Assembly (NCBI GenBank): GCA_963696645.1
Contig: CAVOKY010000007.1
Span: 248,001-312,000, forward strand
Reading direction: 5' to 3'
Source: JAMXLO01 sp963696645
GTDB lineage: Bacteria; Pseudomonadota; Alphaproteobacteria; Acetobacterales; Acetobacteraceae
Length of the DNA: 64,000 bases
The position numbers were made by a program, and so were the translations under genes. The notes under the pieces were generated by a model that saw only the letters and a program-made list of their open reading frames with translations, was not told where the DNA came from and did no database searches. Below are positions 24,977 to 33,707 of the stretch, piece after piece; positions within the stretch are counted from its first letter, which is position 1, and each line of letters opens with the position of its first letter.

Positions 24977-27029
24977 GTGCCGAGGTACCGTTCGATCTAC
25001 CGCCACGGCTTCGCCCGCGTCGCCGCCTGCACGACGCGCTGCACGCTGGCGGACCCGGCGGCGAACGCCGCGGCGATCCTCGACGTGGCGCGCGACTGCC
25101 ACCGACGCAGGCGTGGCGCTGGCGGTGTTTCCCGGAACTCGGCATCTCCGGCTACGCGATCAGCGACCTGCTGCAGCAGTCCACGCTGCTGGACGCGGTG
25201 GAAGCGGCCATCGCCATCATCGTCGACGCATCGGCCGAACTGCTGCCGCTGCTGCTGGTCGGCGCGCCGCTGCGCCATGCCGGCGCGCTGTACAACTGCG
25301 CGGTGGCGATCCACCGCGGCCGCCTGCTCGGCGTGGTGCCGAAGGTCCACCTGCCGAACTACCGCGAGTTCTACGAGCCGCGGCATTTCGTCGCGCGGCG
25401 ACGGCATGGTGGGCGGCGAGATCACCATCGGCGCGCACACCGCGCCGTTCGGCACCGACCTGCTGTTCGCCGCCGAGGATCTGCCCGGCTTCGTCGTGCA
25501 CGCCGAGATCTGCGAGGACATCTGGATCCCGATCCCGCCCAGTTCGCAGGCGGCGCTGGCCGGCGCGACGGTGCTGGCCAACCTGTCCGCCAGCAACATC
25601 ACCATCGGCAAGGCGGAGACGCGCCGGCTGCTGTGCGCATCGCAGTCCGCCCGCTGCGTCGCGGCCTATCTGTACGCCGCCGCGGGCGCCGGCGAATCCA
25701 CCACCGACCTCGCCTGGGACGGCCAGGCCTCGATCTTCGAGAACGGCGACACGCTGGCCGAGACCGAGCGCTTCCCGTCCGCCAGCCAGTTCGCGCGTCG
25801 CCGACATCGACCTCGACCTGCTGCGCCACGAGCGCATGCAGATGGGCAGCTTCGACACCAACCGCCGGCGCAATCCTGCGACGTTCCGCCGTATCGGCTT
25901 CCGGCTCGATCCGCCGCCCGGCGATATCGGCCTGGAACGCCGGATCGAGCGCTATCCGTTCGTGCCGGCCGATCCGCGCCGGCTCGAGCAGGATTGCTAC
26001 GAGGCCTACAACATCCAGGTCTCGGGCCTGACGCAGCGGCTGCGCGCCACCGGCATCAAGCGCGTGGTGATCGGCGTGTCGGGCGGCCTCGATTCGACCC
26101 AGGCGCTGATCGTCTGCGCGCAGTGCGCTCGACCTGCTCGGCCTGCCGCGCGCCAATATCCTTGCCTATACGATGCCGGGCTTCGCCACCTCCGACGCAC
26201 ACCAAGGCCAACGCGATCCGCGCTGATGCAGGCGCTCGGCGTCACCTGGCGAGGAGCTGGATATCCGTCCCGCCGCCGAACGCATGCTGGCCGACATCGG
26301 GCATCCCGTTCGCGCGCGGCGAACCGGTCTACGACCTGACGTTCGAGAACGTGCAGGCCGGGCTGCGCACCGACTACCTGTTCCGCCTGGCCAACCACCA
26401 CAACGGCATCGTCATCGGCACCGGCGATCTGTCGGAACTGGCGCTGGGCTGGTGCACCTATGGCGTCGGCGACCAGATGTCGCACTACAACGTCAATGCC
26501 GGCGTGCCGAAGACGCTGATCCAGCACCTGATCCGCTGGGTGATCAGCTCGCAGCAGTTCGCGCCCGACGTGCTGGCGCACGCTGGATGCGATCCTCGCC
26601 ACCGAGATCACGCCCGAACTGGTGCCGACGAAGGCACGGCGAGACGCCGCAGAGCACCGAGGCGCATATCGGCCCCTACGCGCTGCAGGACTTCAACCTG
26701 TACTACACGCTGCGCCACGGCTTCGTGCCGTCGAAGATCGCCTTCCTGGCGCTGCACGCCTGGGGCGATGCGTCGAAGCGGCGACTGGCCGCCCGGCTTC
26801 CCGCCCGAACGCCGCGGCGCCTACGACCTGCCGACGATCCGCAAGTGGCTGGAGGTGTTCCTGCGCCGGTTCTTCGCATTCAGCCAGTTCAAGCGCTCGC
26901 GCCATGCCGAACGGGCCGAAGGTCAGCGCCGGCGGCTCGCTGTCGCCGCGCGGCGACTGGCGCGCGCCGTCCGACGGCAATGCCAACGCCTGGCTGGCGG
27001 AACTGGAACGCAACGTGCCGAAGGGTTGA
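24977..27029 (+). pseudogene. nadE: Glutamine-dependent NAD+ synthetase, disrupted by 13 single-base insertions
   Basis: Converts deamido-NAD to NAD+ with glutamine. Pieces in three frames assemble to the complete protein: nitrilase-type glutaminase domain (VFPELGISGYAI, PKVHLPNYREFYEPRHF, AEICEDIW) then synthetase domain with the P-loop VSGGLDSTQAL, GTGDLSELALGWCTYGVGDQ and SQFKRS. I place extra bases near 25103, 25134, 25396, 25796, 26128, 26201, 26223, 26251, 26308, 26579, 26637, 26779 and 26900. Removing 13 bases from 2053 leaves exactly 680 codons, the usual length. An essential gene broken 13 times but otherwise well conserved suggests sequence error rather than decay. Confidence 0.88.
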
Positions 27030-27062
27030 TCGGACTGGGCGCGGACCGACCGCGAAGACGAC

Positions 27063-27103
27063 AAAAAAGCACGCGGGGATCAGTTGCCCCGCGTGCCTTT
27101 TGT
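27063..27103. terminator. Bidirectional intrinsic terminator between nadE and the peroxiredoxin gene
   Basis: Perfect 10-bp stem GCACGCGGGG (27069-27078) and CCCCGCGTGC (27087-27096) with an 8-base loop, preceded by A6 and followed by CTTTTG. It sits between convergent genes and can end transcription from both. Confidence 0.9.
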
Positions 27104-27126
27104 GTAGTGGCGGCGGCGGTTGAGAA

Positions 27127-27609
27127 CTACAGGTGCGCCAGGATCAATTCCGCCTTGCTGACCTCGAAGCCACCCGGCGGCTCGACGGCGAGATGCGTCA
27201 CCTTGCCGTCCTGCGCGACCAGGGCATAGCGCTGGCTGCGCGTCCCCATGCCGCGGCCCATCAGATCCAGTTCCAGGCCCATCGCCTTGGTGAAGGCAGC
27301 GGAACCATCGGCCAGCATCGTTATCTTGCCGTCGGTGCCCTGCTCCTTGCCCCAGGCCGCCATCACGAACGCGTCGTTCACCGCGATGCATGCGACCGTA
27401 TCGACGCCCTTCGCCTTGAGCGCGTCGACGTTCTGCACGAAACCCGGCAGGTGCTTGGCGCTGCAGGTCGGCGTGAACGCCCCCGGCACCGCGAACAACA
27501 CCACCTTCTTGCCTTTGAAGATCTCGTCGGTTGAAGTTTCCTTGGGCCCCTCAGGGGTACCCATCATCAACTTCATGGACGGAATCTGATCGCCGACCTT
27601 GATCGTCAT
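27127..27609 (-). CDS. Peroxiredoxin of the Prx5 type
   Basis: 160-residue thiol peroxidase reducing H2O2 or alkyl peroxides. The peroxidatic cysteine is C49 in PGAFTPTC; YALVAQDGKV and the C-terminal region fit the bacterial Prx5/hybrid group, which uses glutathione or glutaredoxin. Full length and undamaged even though it lies between two frameshifted genes. Convergent with nadE across a terminator. Confidence 0.94.
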   Translation of the reverse strand: MTIKVGDQIPSMKLMMGTPEGPKETSTDEIFKGKKVVLFAVPGAFTPTCSAKHLPGFVQNVDALKAKGVDTVACIAVNDAFVMAAWGKEQGTDGKITMLADGSAAFTKAMGLELDLMGRGMGTRSQRYALVAQDGKVTHLAVEPPGGFEVSKAELILAHL

Positions 27610-27727
27610 GGTCTCCTAGCTCCCCTCTGCCTTGTCAGCCCGCGACTCCTACCCTCCCCGGACGCCGGTGTCACGCCGGCTTGTCGACCGCTTGCACAGC
27701 CGCTCCATCGGCCCCAGATTCGGCATT

Positions 27728-28324
27728 ATGGACCCGACGCCCACATCAGCGGACCAGCCGGCATCCGCCGAGTTTCCTGACCGGCCAGTTGCTCATCGCC
27801 ATGCCTGCCATGGCGGATCCGCGCTTCGCCCAGAGCGTCATCTATCTCTGCGCGCATACGCCGGAAGGGCGCGATGGGCCTGGTGCTGAACCGCCCGCTG
27901 CAGCGTCCCAGTTTCGACGACCTGCTGCGCCAGCTCGAAGTGGCGCCCTTGCCGCCGGCGCGGCGCATCCGTCTGTGCCAGGGCGGACCGATGGACAACG
28001 CGCGCGGCTTCGTGCTGCACACCGCCGACTGGACCGGCGAGGGCAGCCTGCGCGTCAACGATGTCCCTGGCGCTGACCGCGAGCCTGGACGTGCTGAAGG
28101 CGATCGCCGAGGGCGGCGGACCGCGCGAAGGCATTCTGGCGTTGGGCTATGCCGGCTGGGGCCCTGGCCAACTCGATGCGGAAATCCAGCAGAACGCCTG
28201 GCTGTCGGTGCCGGCCGACGAGACGCTCGTGTTCGACGGCGACCACGACACGAAATGGCGCCGTGCGCTCGGCAAGCTGAACATCGATCCGCTGTTGCTG
28301 TCCGGGGCTGCCGGACACGCCTAG
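27728..28324 (+). pseudogene. YqgE/AlgH family protein (three frameshifts)
   Basis: Segments in different frames join into one YqgE/AlgH protein: MDPTPTSADQPASAE, then FLTGQLLIAMPAMADPRF, then MGLVLNRPLQRPSF with CQGGPMDNARGFVLH, then LALTASLDVLKAIA, GYAGWGPGQLDAEI and a normal end at 28324. Shifts lie near 27772, 27872 and 28062, each curable by removing one base. The family is conserved but of unclear function (AlgH was first described as an alginate regulator). Probably intact in the organism, given the same defect type in nadE. Confidence 0.85.
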
Positions 28325-28392
28325 CCGGCGTTAACGCCGCGGCAGGAAGTCTGTGCGTCCAATGCAATCTCCGGCTGGAGGTTGCCGCGAAC

Positions 28393-28665
28393 ATGCCAAC
28401 CCATCGAACGATCGGGCGCGCCGCGATCCTGCGCGAGGTCACCGACATATTCCGCTCGGTACTGCATGATCCGTGCCTCGAACTCACACCTGAGATGACC
28501 AGCGACGATCTGCCGTCCTGGGATTCGATGAATCACATCTCGCTGGTGATCGAAGCGGAGTGCCGGTTCGACATTCAGTTCGAGGCTGCGGAGATCGATG
28601 CGGTGGCCTGCGTCGGTGATCTGGTGCAGATGATCCAGGCGAAGCTGGCGGTGGTTCATGCGTAG
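28393..28665 (+). CDS. Acyl carrier protein-like protein
   Basis: 90 residues with a four-helix ACP pattern. The phosphopantetheine serine lies in WDSMNHISLVIEAE (DSM instead of the fatty-acid-synthase DSL), and the C-terminal half has FDIQFEAAEIDAVACVGDL. A non-housekeeping ACP such as those serving specialised acyl transfer. It ends 39 bp from the stop of the convergent radical SAM gene; no condensing enzyme is nearby, so the acyl partner is unknown. Confidence 0.85.
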   Translation: MPTHRTIGRAAILREVTDIFRSVLHDPCLELTPEMTSDDLPSWDSMNHISLVIEAECRFDIQFEAAEIDAVACVGDLVQMIQAKLAVVHA

Positions 28666-28704
28666 CGAGGCAACGACCTGACGCTATCGTGCTGCCAATA
28701 GCAT

Positions 28705-29649
28705 TCACCGGCTGCACGCCGCGCCGCCGAGTACGCAGAACGACGCGCAGTACGGATGATTGAGCGCCACGGGACGCGCGGCTTCCGCCAGTGTGTGGCC
28801 AAGTTCGAACTGCGGATCGTATGCCAGCAAGGTGCAGGCCAGCACTGCGGGCTGCGCCGCGCCCGCGCGTTTCACCACCATGCGCGCCGATGCGCACATC
28901 ACGTCGTCCGGCGACTTGTGCAGGATGCTCCAGCACGCAGTGGTGATTTCCGGAACGTCGCGATGCGGGTCCATCTCCGGGAACAGCATCAGGTGTACCG
29001 GATCGGCGGCATCCACCGGCACATCCAATTGGGCAAACAGCCGGGCAAAGCCGGCGCGCAACTCCGCCTCCGGCTCGCCCGAGAAGCGCCGGCCGGCGAC
29101 ATCGATGGCAAACCCGTTGCGCGCCAGCCAGACTAGGCCATCGATGGTTGACGCCCAACTCCGCTGCCCACGCTCTGCCTCGTGCAGCGCCGTGGTGTAG
29201 TGGTCCAGCGACACGCGGACGCGCAGCCGATCGCCATGGGTCTGGCGCAACGCCAGCAATTGCGGCCGCAGCCGGCGCATCGGCTGCATCGCGTTGGTCA
29301 GCACCAGTGCGTTCAGTCCGCGCGACAGCACATCGTCCAGCATTCCGATGATGTCGGGATTCATGAAGGGCTCGCCGCCGGTGAAGCCGATCAGTCCGGT
29401 CGGCAGATTGTCGCGCGCAATCTCGTCCAGATAAGCCCGCACCTCGTCACGCGTCAGGTACGCCAGGCGATCATTGCGTGGCGATGATTCGATGTAGCAG
29501 TTGCGGCAGGTCAGGTTGCATAGCGTGCCGGTGTTGAACCACAGCGTCTCCAGCGCACGCAACGCTACGGTTGCCCGCGTTTCGCCCTTTGCGGTGACAA
29601 AGGGATCGCGAAACTTTGTCAGGTCGAGAAGCTGAAACAGTTGGTCCAT
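28705..29649 (-). CDS. Radical SAM protein
   Basis: 314 residues. The [4Fe-4S]/SAM motif CNLTCRNC gives C44, C48 and C51, followed by GFTGGEPFMNPD (glycine-rich SAM site). The C-terminus holds a cysteine cluster (YCASFCVLGGAAC) that could bind an auxiliary cluster, as in SPASM/Twitch proteins. Family resemblance is to general MoaA/SPASM-like enzymes; the reaction is unknown. Monocistronic and convergent with the ACP gene, with a palindromic repeat behind its start. Confidence 0.85.
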   Translation of the reverse strand: MDQLFQLLDLTKFRDPFVTAKGETRATVALRALETLWFNTGTLCNLTCRNCYIESSPRNDRLAYLTRDEVRAYLDEIARDNLPTGLIGFTGGEPFMNPDIIGMLDDVLSRGLNALVLTNAMQPMRRLRPQLLALRQTHGDRLRVRVSLDHYTTALHEAERGQRSWASTIDGLVWLARNGFAIDVAGRRFSGEPEAELRAGFARLFAQLDVPVDAADPVHLMLFPEMDPHRDVPEITTACWSILHKSPDDVMCASARMVVKRAGAAQPAVLACTLLAYDPQFELGHTLAEAARPVALNHPYCASFCVLGGAACSR

Positions 29650-29693
29650 GGCTAGTGGCTGAAATCAAACAGACGGGTCCGCCGCAATCGGCT

Positions 29694-29922
29694 GTCATTG
29701 CGAGTTCCGTACCGGGTGTTGGCCGATCGGCCCTGAATGAAACCGGGCAACATCGTCATGTCCGGGCTTATCCCGGCCATCCGTCACGGCACACTGCCGG
29801 TAGCGATGGTCGGGACAAGCCCGGCCATGACGGGGAAGGTAACAAGGAAATCGAGCTGGGCTTCCCCCGGCCAGTGCCGCATTGGCAGGGGATTGCCGCG
29901 TCGCTTCGCTCCTCGCAATGAC
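29694..29922. repeat. Palindromic element with a second palindromic element nested inside
   Basis: Outer ends GTCATTGCGAG at 29694 and CTCGCAATGAC at 29922 match the 22395-22491 and 59593-59668 family. Inside, 29755-29831 is a separate palindrome (CATGTCCGGGCTTATCCCGG mirrored by its complement) matching 2194-2270. The nesting implies that the second family moved, or was copied, into the first. Confidence 0.8.
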
Positions 29923-30419
29923 AATACGTGCTCATAGCCATCGTCTGGTTCCTTCCGTTGGACTCTATCCACTAGGGTTCCGATCCTGGGCATGGCAAGA
30001 GGCGCGCCGGTATCGGCCTTTTACTGCTGGCCCTGTCCGTGTTCATCCGCGGTTCCCGATCCCTTTTTCCGTCGGCGTCAAATGATTCAACCCAATATCG
30101 AGACAATACTCCGGCGCCGATCGGTCGGGCGGCGAGGTTTGCCACCCGGAGCACACACTTCGTCAAAGCCACATCGCCCGATCAGCCTCTGATCAACCGC
30201 TCGTCCGCGGTCACCATGAGGCTACCGTATTGCTCAATCGGCGCGTTGTGAACAGTTCGACAATTCGTTGGCGCGGCGTCCGACCACGGCTAGCGTCCAA
30301 CTGGATTCCGGCGAAGCCGCGAGACATCCGGGGAACGGCAGATGGCACGCGCAACCTAACCACACCCGGCGAGCGGCCCGATACGAGGGAACCATCGCCG
30401 ATACCAAGGGAGCAAACGC
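29923..30419. other. Intergenic region upstream of the aldo/keto reductase
   Basis: About 0.5 kb without a credible gene: open frames are under 100 codons except one antisense extension into the reductase. It must hold the promoter of the 30420 gene, but I cannot single out -35/-10 boxes. Confidence 0.4.
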
Positions 30420-31442
30420 ATGGACCCGCTCGCCCGCCGCAGGCTTGGTCGGACGCACGTGGAGGTCACACAACTCGGCTTCGGCGGCGCCGGCCTCGGC
30501 GATCTGTTCGAGGTCATCCCTGAAGCGCAGGCCGCCGCCACGTTGCAAGCCGCCTGGGATGCCGGCATCCGCTACTACGACACCGCGCCCTGGTACGGCC
30601 TGACGCAAAGCGAGCACCGCTTCGGCCGCGCGCTGTATCGCCAGCCACGCCGCGACTTCGTGCTGTCCACCAAGGTCGGCCGTACCATGCACGCGGTGCA
30701 CAACGCTGAGACCTACGATCGCGGCATGTGGTCCGGCGGGCTGCCGTTCCGCGTGCGGTTCGACTACAGCTATGACGGCGTGATGCGCTCGTTCGAGGAC
30801 AGCCTGCAACGCCTCGGCCTGGCGCGCATCGACCTGCTGCTGATCCACGATCTGGACATCGGATACCATCGGACCAGCGCACGCGTCGAAGCATTGCTGA
30901 CCGAGTTGCACAACGGCGGTGCGCGGGCGTTGGAGGAATTGCGCGCGGACGGGCGGATCGGCGGGTTCGGCGCGGGCATCAACGTACTCGGCATGATCCC
31001 GCGCTTCCTCGATCTGATCGATGTGGACTTCTTTCTCGTTGCCCTGCCCTACACGCTGCTCGATCAGCCAGTGCTGGACAGCGAGTTTCCGCGTTGCGCC
31101 GAGATGGGGATTGGCTTGGTGATCGGTGCGGTGTTCGCGTCAGGCATCCTTGCGACCGGCGCGGTGCAAGGCGCGCGCTACGCCTACGCAGCCGCGACGC
31201 CGGAGATGCTGGCGAAGGTTGCGCGCATCGAGGCGGTGTGCGAGCGCCACGGTGTGCCGCTCGCGGCGGCGGCACTGCAATTCCCGTTCGGCCACCCTGC
31301 GGTTGCGTCGGTGATACCCGGTGGCCTCGCGCCCGAGCACGTGACGCGCAACGTCGCCGCCTTCCGCCACCCGATCCCGCCGGCGCTATGGGCGGAACTG
31401 AAACACGAAGGCCTGCTGCGGGCGGACGCGCCGACGCCGTAG
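30420..31442 (+). CDS. Aldo/keto reductase (D-threo-aldose 1-dehydrogenase-like)
   Basis: 340 residues, TIM barrel. The catalytic tetrad is visible: Asp and Tyr in YYDTAPWYG, Lys in STKVGR and His in LIHDLD. The start MDPLARRRLGRTHVEVTQLG and the GSxxHRFGRAL-type loop place it with L-fucose/D-threo-aldose dehydrogenases that oxidise aldoses to lactones. AGGGAG lies 8 bp before the ATG. Monocistronic, with an IS630 element inserted just downstream. Confidence 0.88.
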   Translation: MDPLARRRLGRTHVEVTQLGFGGAGLGDLFEVIPEAQAAATLQAAWDAGIRYYDTAPWYGLTQSEHRFGRALYRQPRRDFVLSTKVGRTMHAVHNAETYDRGMWSGGLPFRVRFDYSYDGVMRSFEDSLQRLGLARIDLLLIHDLDIGYHRTSARVEALLTELHNGGARALEELRADGRIGGFGAGINVLGMIPRFLDLIDVDFFLVALPYTLLDQPVLDSEFPRCAEMGIGLVIGAVFASGILATGAVQGARYAYAAATPEMLAKVARIEAVCERHGVPLAAAALQFPFGHPAVASVIPGGLAPEHVTRNVAAFRHPIPPALWAELKHEGLLRADAPTP

Positions 31443-31458
31443 GAACCGCGTGGCCGTT

Positions 31459-32614
31459 TAGAATCGCGATATACCCCGCTCACGCCAGAATCCGAAAATC
31501 CTCGTGCGAGATGATGCGGAAGTTGTCTGTGACCTCATCGCAGTAGAGGCGCCAGTTCCTGGGCACCTCCTCTCGCAGGAACGTCAGGATCGCGCCGCTG
31601 AAGTCTCGGAAGGTTTCATGACACGTGTTGTGGGTGATGTGCTTGTGCATCAAGCCCCAGAGTCGTTCGATCGGGTCGAGGTGCGGGCAGTAGGCCGGGA
31701 TGAAGTGGAGCCTGATCCGGCAACCCGGCCGCGCCAACCAAGCCTGCACCAACTTCGCGTGGTGGTACCTGGCGTTGTCCAGGAACAGATGAATCACCCG
31801 CTTGCGCGGGTACATGCTCAGCAGCGCGATCATCAGCCTGATCGTGCTGGCTGCATCAACCGTCTCCACCTCCAGCATCTGGGTGTGGCCGGTCTCCAGG
31901 TTGATCGCGCCATGAATGTTCAGGCGTTGCCGCCCGCTGGTCTGCGCCACCGCGATCGGCGTGTCCTTCGGCGCCCAGCATCCCACCGGCCGTACCGCAT
32001 GCGTCGGATGCACCGCGTCGGCGAACAACACTGCTTCATCGGCGTCCAGGCGGTTCAGCAACTCCTCATACGCCTTGATGAATGCAGCCTGTTTCTCTGG
32101 ATCGAGCTTGCGCGACACCGTTTTTGGTTTGCGATGTTCCATGCCGAGCCGGTGTAACAGCGCGATCAAGCCAGACCGGCCCTGGTATTCGATGCCGCAT
32201 TCCTGTCCGATCCACACGCCGACCTCGCGCGTCGTCCGCGGCAGTGTCTCGCTGATCCAGGCCTTCAGCTTGTCCTGCTGCTCTTCACTCAGGCGGCAGG
32301 CGCCGCCCTCATAGCCGAAGCTCGCCAGGCCCTCGATCCCGTCTTCCTGGTACAGCCGATACCAGCTGCGGATCGTGTCGTCGTCCAGCAACAGGACCGT
32401 CGCGATGGCTTCGCAGTTCATCCCCTGGTCCAGCAGCACCAGCGCGTTCGCTCGCCGCGCCAAACGATGGGCGGCCGACCCGTCCCGAGCCAACTCAATC
32501 AGGTCTTTGCGCGATTCGGCGTCCAGGAAGCCGCGGCGGATCATGCGGACGGTAGAATCGCGTTCCGGCCGTTTGGCAAGGGGTATTTTCGCCTTCCCGG
32601 GGAGTCGCGGTATA
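31459..32614 (-). mobile_element. IS630-family insertion sequence, apparently complete
   Basis: About 1.16 kb around one transposase gene. Ends are imperfect inverted repeats: GTTTAGAATCGCGATATACCCC on the left resembles the complement of the right end (GTTTTATACCGCGACTCCCC), each next to TA, the usual IS630/Tc1 target. Boundaries are good to a few bases. A diverged fragment of the same family lies at 8334-8580. Confidence 0.75.
31480..32544 (-). CDS. IS630-family transposase
   Basis: 354 residues from the internal ATG at 32544; the frame stays open to 32637 but that part lies beyond the inverted repeat. N-terminal helix-turn-helix regions (HRLARRANALVLLDQGMNCE, DDDTIRSWYRLYQEDG) precede a DDE domain with acidic residues in LFADAVHPTHA, HLFLDNARYHHAK and PHLDPIERLWGLMH. 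All catalytic residues are present and no frameshift is seen, so it is potentially active. Confidence 0.9.
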   Translation of the reverse strand: MIRRGFLDAESRKDLIELARDGSAAHRLARRANALVLLDQGMNCEAIATVLLLDDDTIRSWYRLYQEDGIEGLASFGYEGGACRLSEEQQDKLKAWISETLPRTTREVGVWIGQECGIEYQGRSGLIALLHRLGMEHRKPKTVSRKLDPEKQAAFIKAYEELLNRLDADEAVLFADAVHPTHAVRPVGCWAPKDTPIAVAQTSGRQRLNIHGAINLETGHTQMLEVETVDAASTIRLMIALLSMYPRKRVIHLFLDNARYHHAKLVQAWLARPGCRIRLHFIPAYCPHLDPIERLWGLMHKHITHNTCHETFRDFSGAILTFLREEVPRNWRLYCDEVTDNFRIISHEDFRILA

Positions 32615-32652
32615 AAACGCGTGGATATCGTGTTCATGGTTCATCGCCGCCC

Positions 32653-32706
32653 CAATCAAGCCAATCAAGCCAATCAAGCCAATCAAGCCAATCAAGCCAA
32701 TCAAGG
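32653..32706. repeat. 9-bp tandem repeat, six units
   Basis: CAATCAAGC repeated five times exactly, then a sixth unit ending G. It begins about 40 bp from the IS630 end, in non-coding DNA. It reads openly on both strands (Gln-Ala-Asn or Leu-Ile-Gly repeats) but without a credible gene. Such arrays vary by slippage. The remaining DNA up to 33007 holds only the leader of the P460 gene. Confidence 0.95.
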
Positions 32707-33007
32707 CCAAAGCAACACATGCAATGCTGACGATTCCGGCATTAGTGGGCGGCTATCCGGCTGCATCTGCACGTCCTAATGAGAGAAGGATGCTGGAGCG
32801 AGGGGTTGACCTGGCTAACTGTGCACTCTTAGAATCGATGCTTGAATCCCATGCAGACGGCGCTTGGATCGTGTTCAGCGATAGGCAAAAGCCGAACTTT
32901 TCAGCGCGGAGCTCCAAGCCGCGTTCAGGCCGTTGCGACATCAGTCTGACTAGAAAGCGGCGCATTGGTCAAACGGGGCAATTGCGCAAGTCTGAAGGAG
33001 GTGCCGT

Positions 33008-33550
33008 ATGAAACGGACTGCTTTTCTGCTGGCTGCCTTGGTAGCGCTGACCGGTGTGGTCACCTACGTGGCTTCCGCATCGGGACAGGCCGACGGAGAG
33101 GCCGCCCCGATCTACGGAATCAAAATCCCAGCCGGATACCGCGATTGGAAATTGATCGCCGTGGACCAGTTCCTGGTAGCAGGCAAGGCCGACCAGTTGC
33201 GCGCTCAACTCGGCAACGATATAGCGATCAAGGCCTTCAAGGAAGGGAAGGTCCCGTTCCCAGCCGGCACCATCATTGCCGCGATTCATTGGACTCGCGT
33301 CCCGTCGGAAGACAACGACAAAGTCCTGGCCGGTCCATTCCCCGGTGCTCAATCTTTCGTTGTGGGGTCCCCCGTGAATGTTCAGTTCATGGTCAAGGAC
33401 TCAAAGAAGTACGCCGCGACGGGCGGTTGGGGGTTTGCTGACTTTACCGACGGCAAACCTGGCAATGAGGCATTGCACAACACCTGCTTCCCCTGCCACA
33501 CGCCTGCGAAGAATCGCGACTATGTCTTCACCCGTTACGCACCTCAATAG
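33008..33550 (+). CDS. Cytochrome P460-family c-type haem protein
   Basis: 180 residues exported by a signal peptide (MKRTAFLLAALVALTGVV, cleavage near AxA around residue 25). One haem-binding motif CFPCH at 160-164 near the C-terminus and conserved YGIKIPAGYRDWKLIAVDQ fit cytochrome P460. Family members oxidise hydroxylamine or NO, or act in related detoxification, in the periplasm. A perfect AAGGAGG lies before the ATG. It sits between two insertion sequences, so recent acquisition is possible. Confidence 0.9.
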   Translation: MKRTAFLLAALVALTGVVTYVASASGQADGEAAPIYGIKIPAGYRDWKLIAVDQFLVAGKADQLRAQLGNDIAIKAFKEGKVPFPAGTIIAAIHWTRVPSEDNDKVLAGPFPGAQSFVVGSPVNVQFMVKDSKKYAATGGWGFADFTDGKPGNEALHNTCFPCHTPAKNRDYVFTRYAPQ

Positions 33551-33707
33551 CGATAGTCATAGGAAATCGCCGGCATCCCGCGCTGAAAAACTTCACCTGG
33601 GTTTGCTTCGACGTTACGCTGTAGGAGATGCTGCGGTTCCCATCAGGGGAAGGCGACTCGGTGAGTGTCAAGCAAGCTGCCGCTCGTAACTCGTAATGAA
33701 GCGCCAT

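Noticed and set aside
24977..27229. A single 750-residue protein read straight through nadE
   Set aside because: Only parts match NadE; the rest is frame-shifted Arg/Ala-rich nonsense and runs past the true stop and terminator.
32653..32706. CRISPR array
   Set aside because: Units are 9 bp with no spacers; it is a simple tandem repeat.
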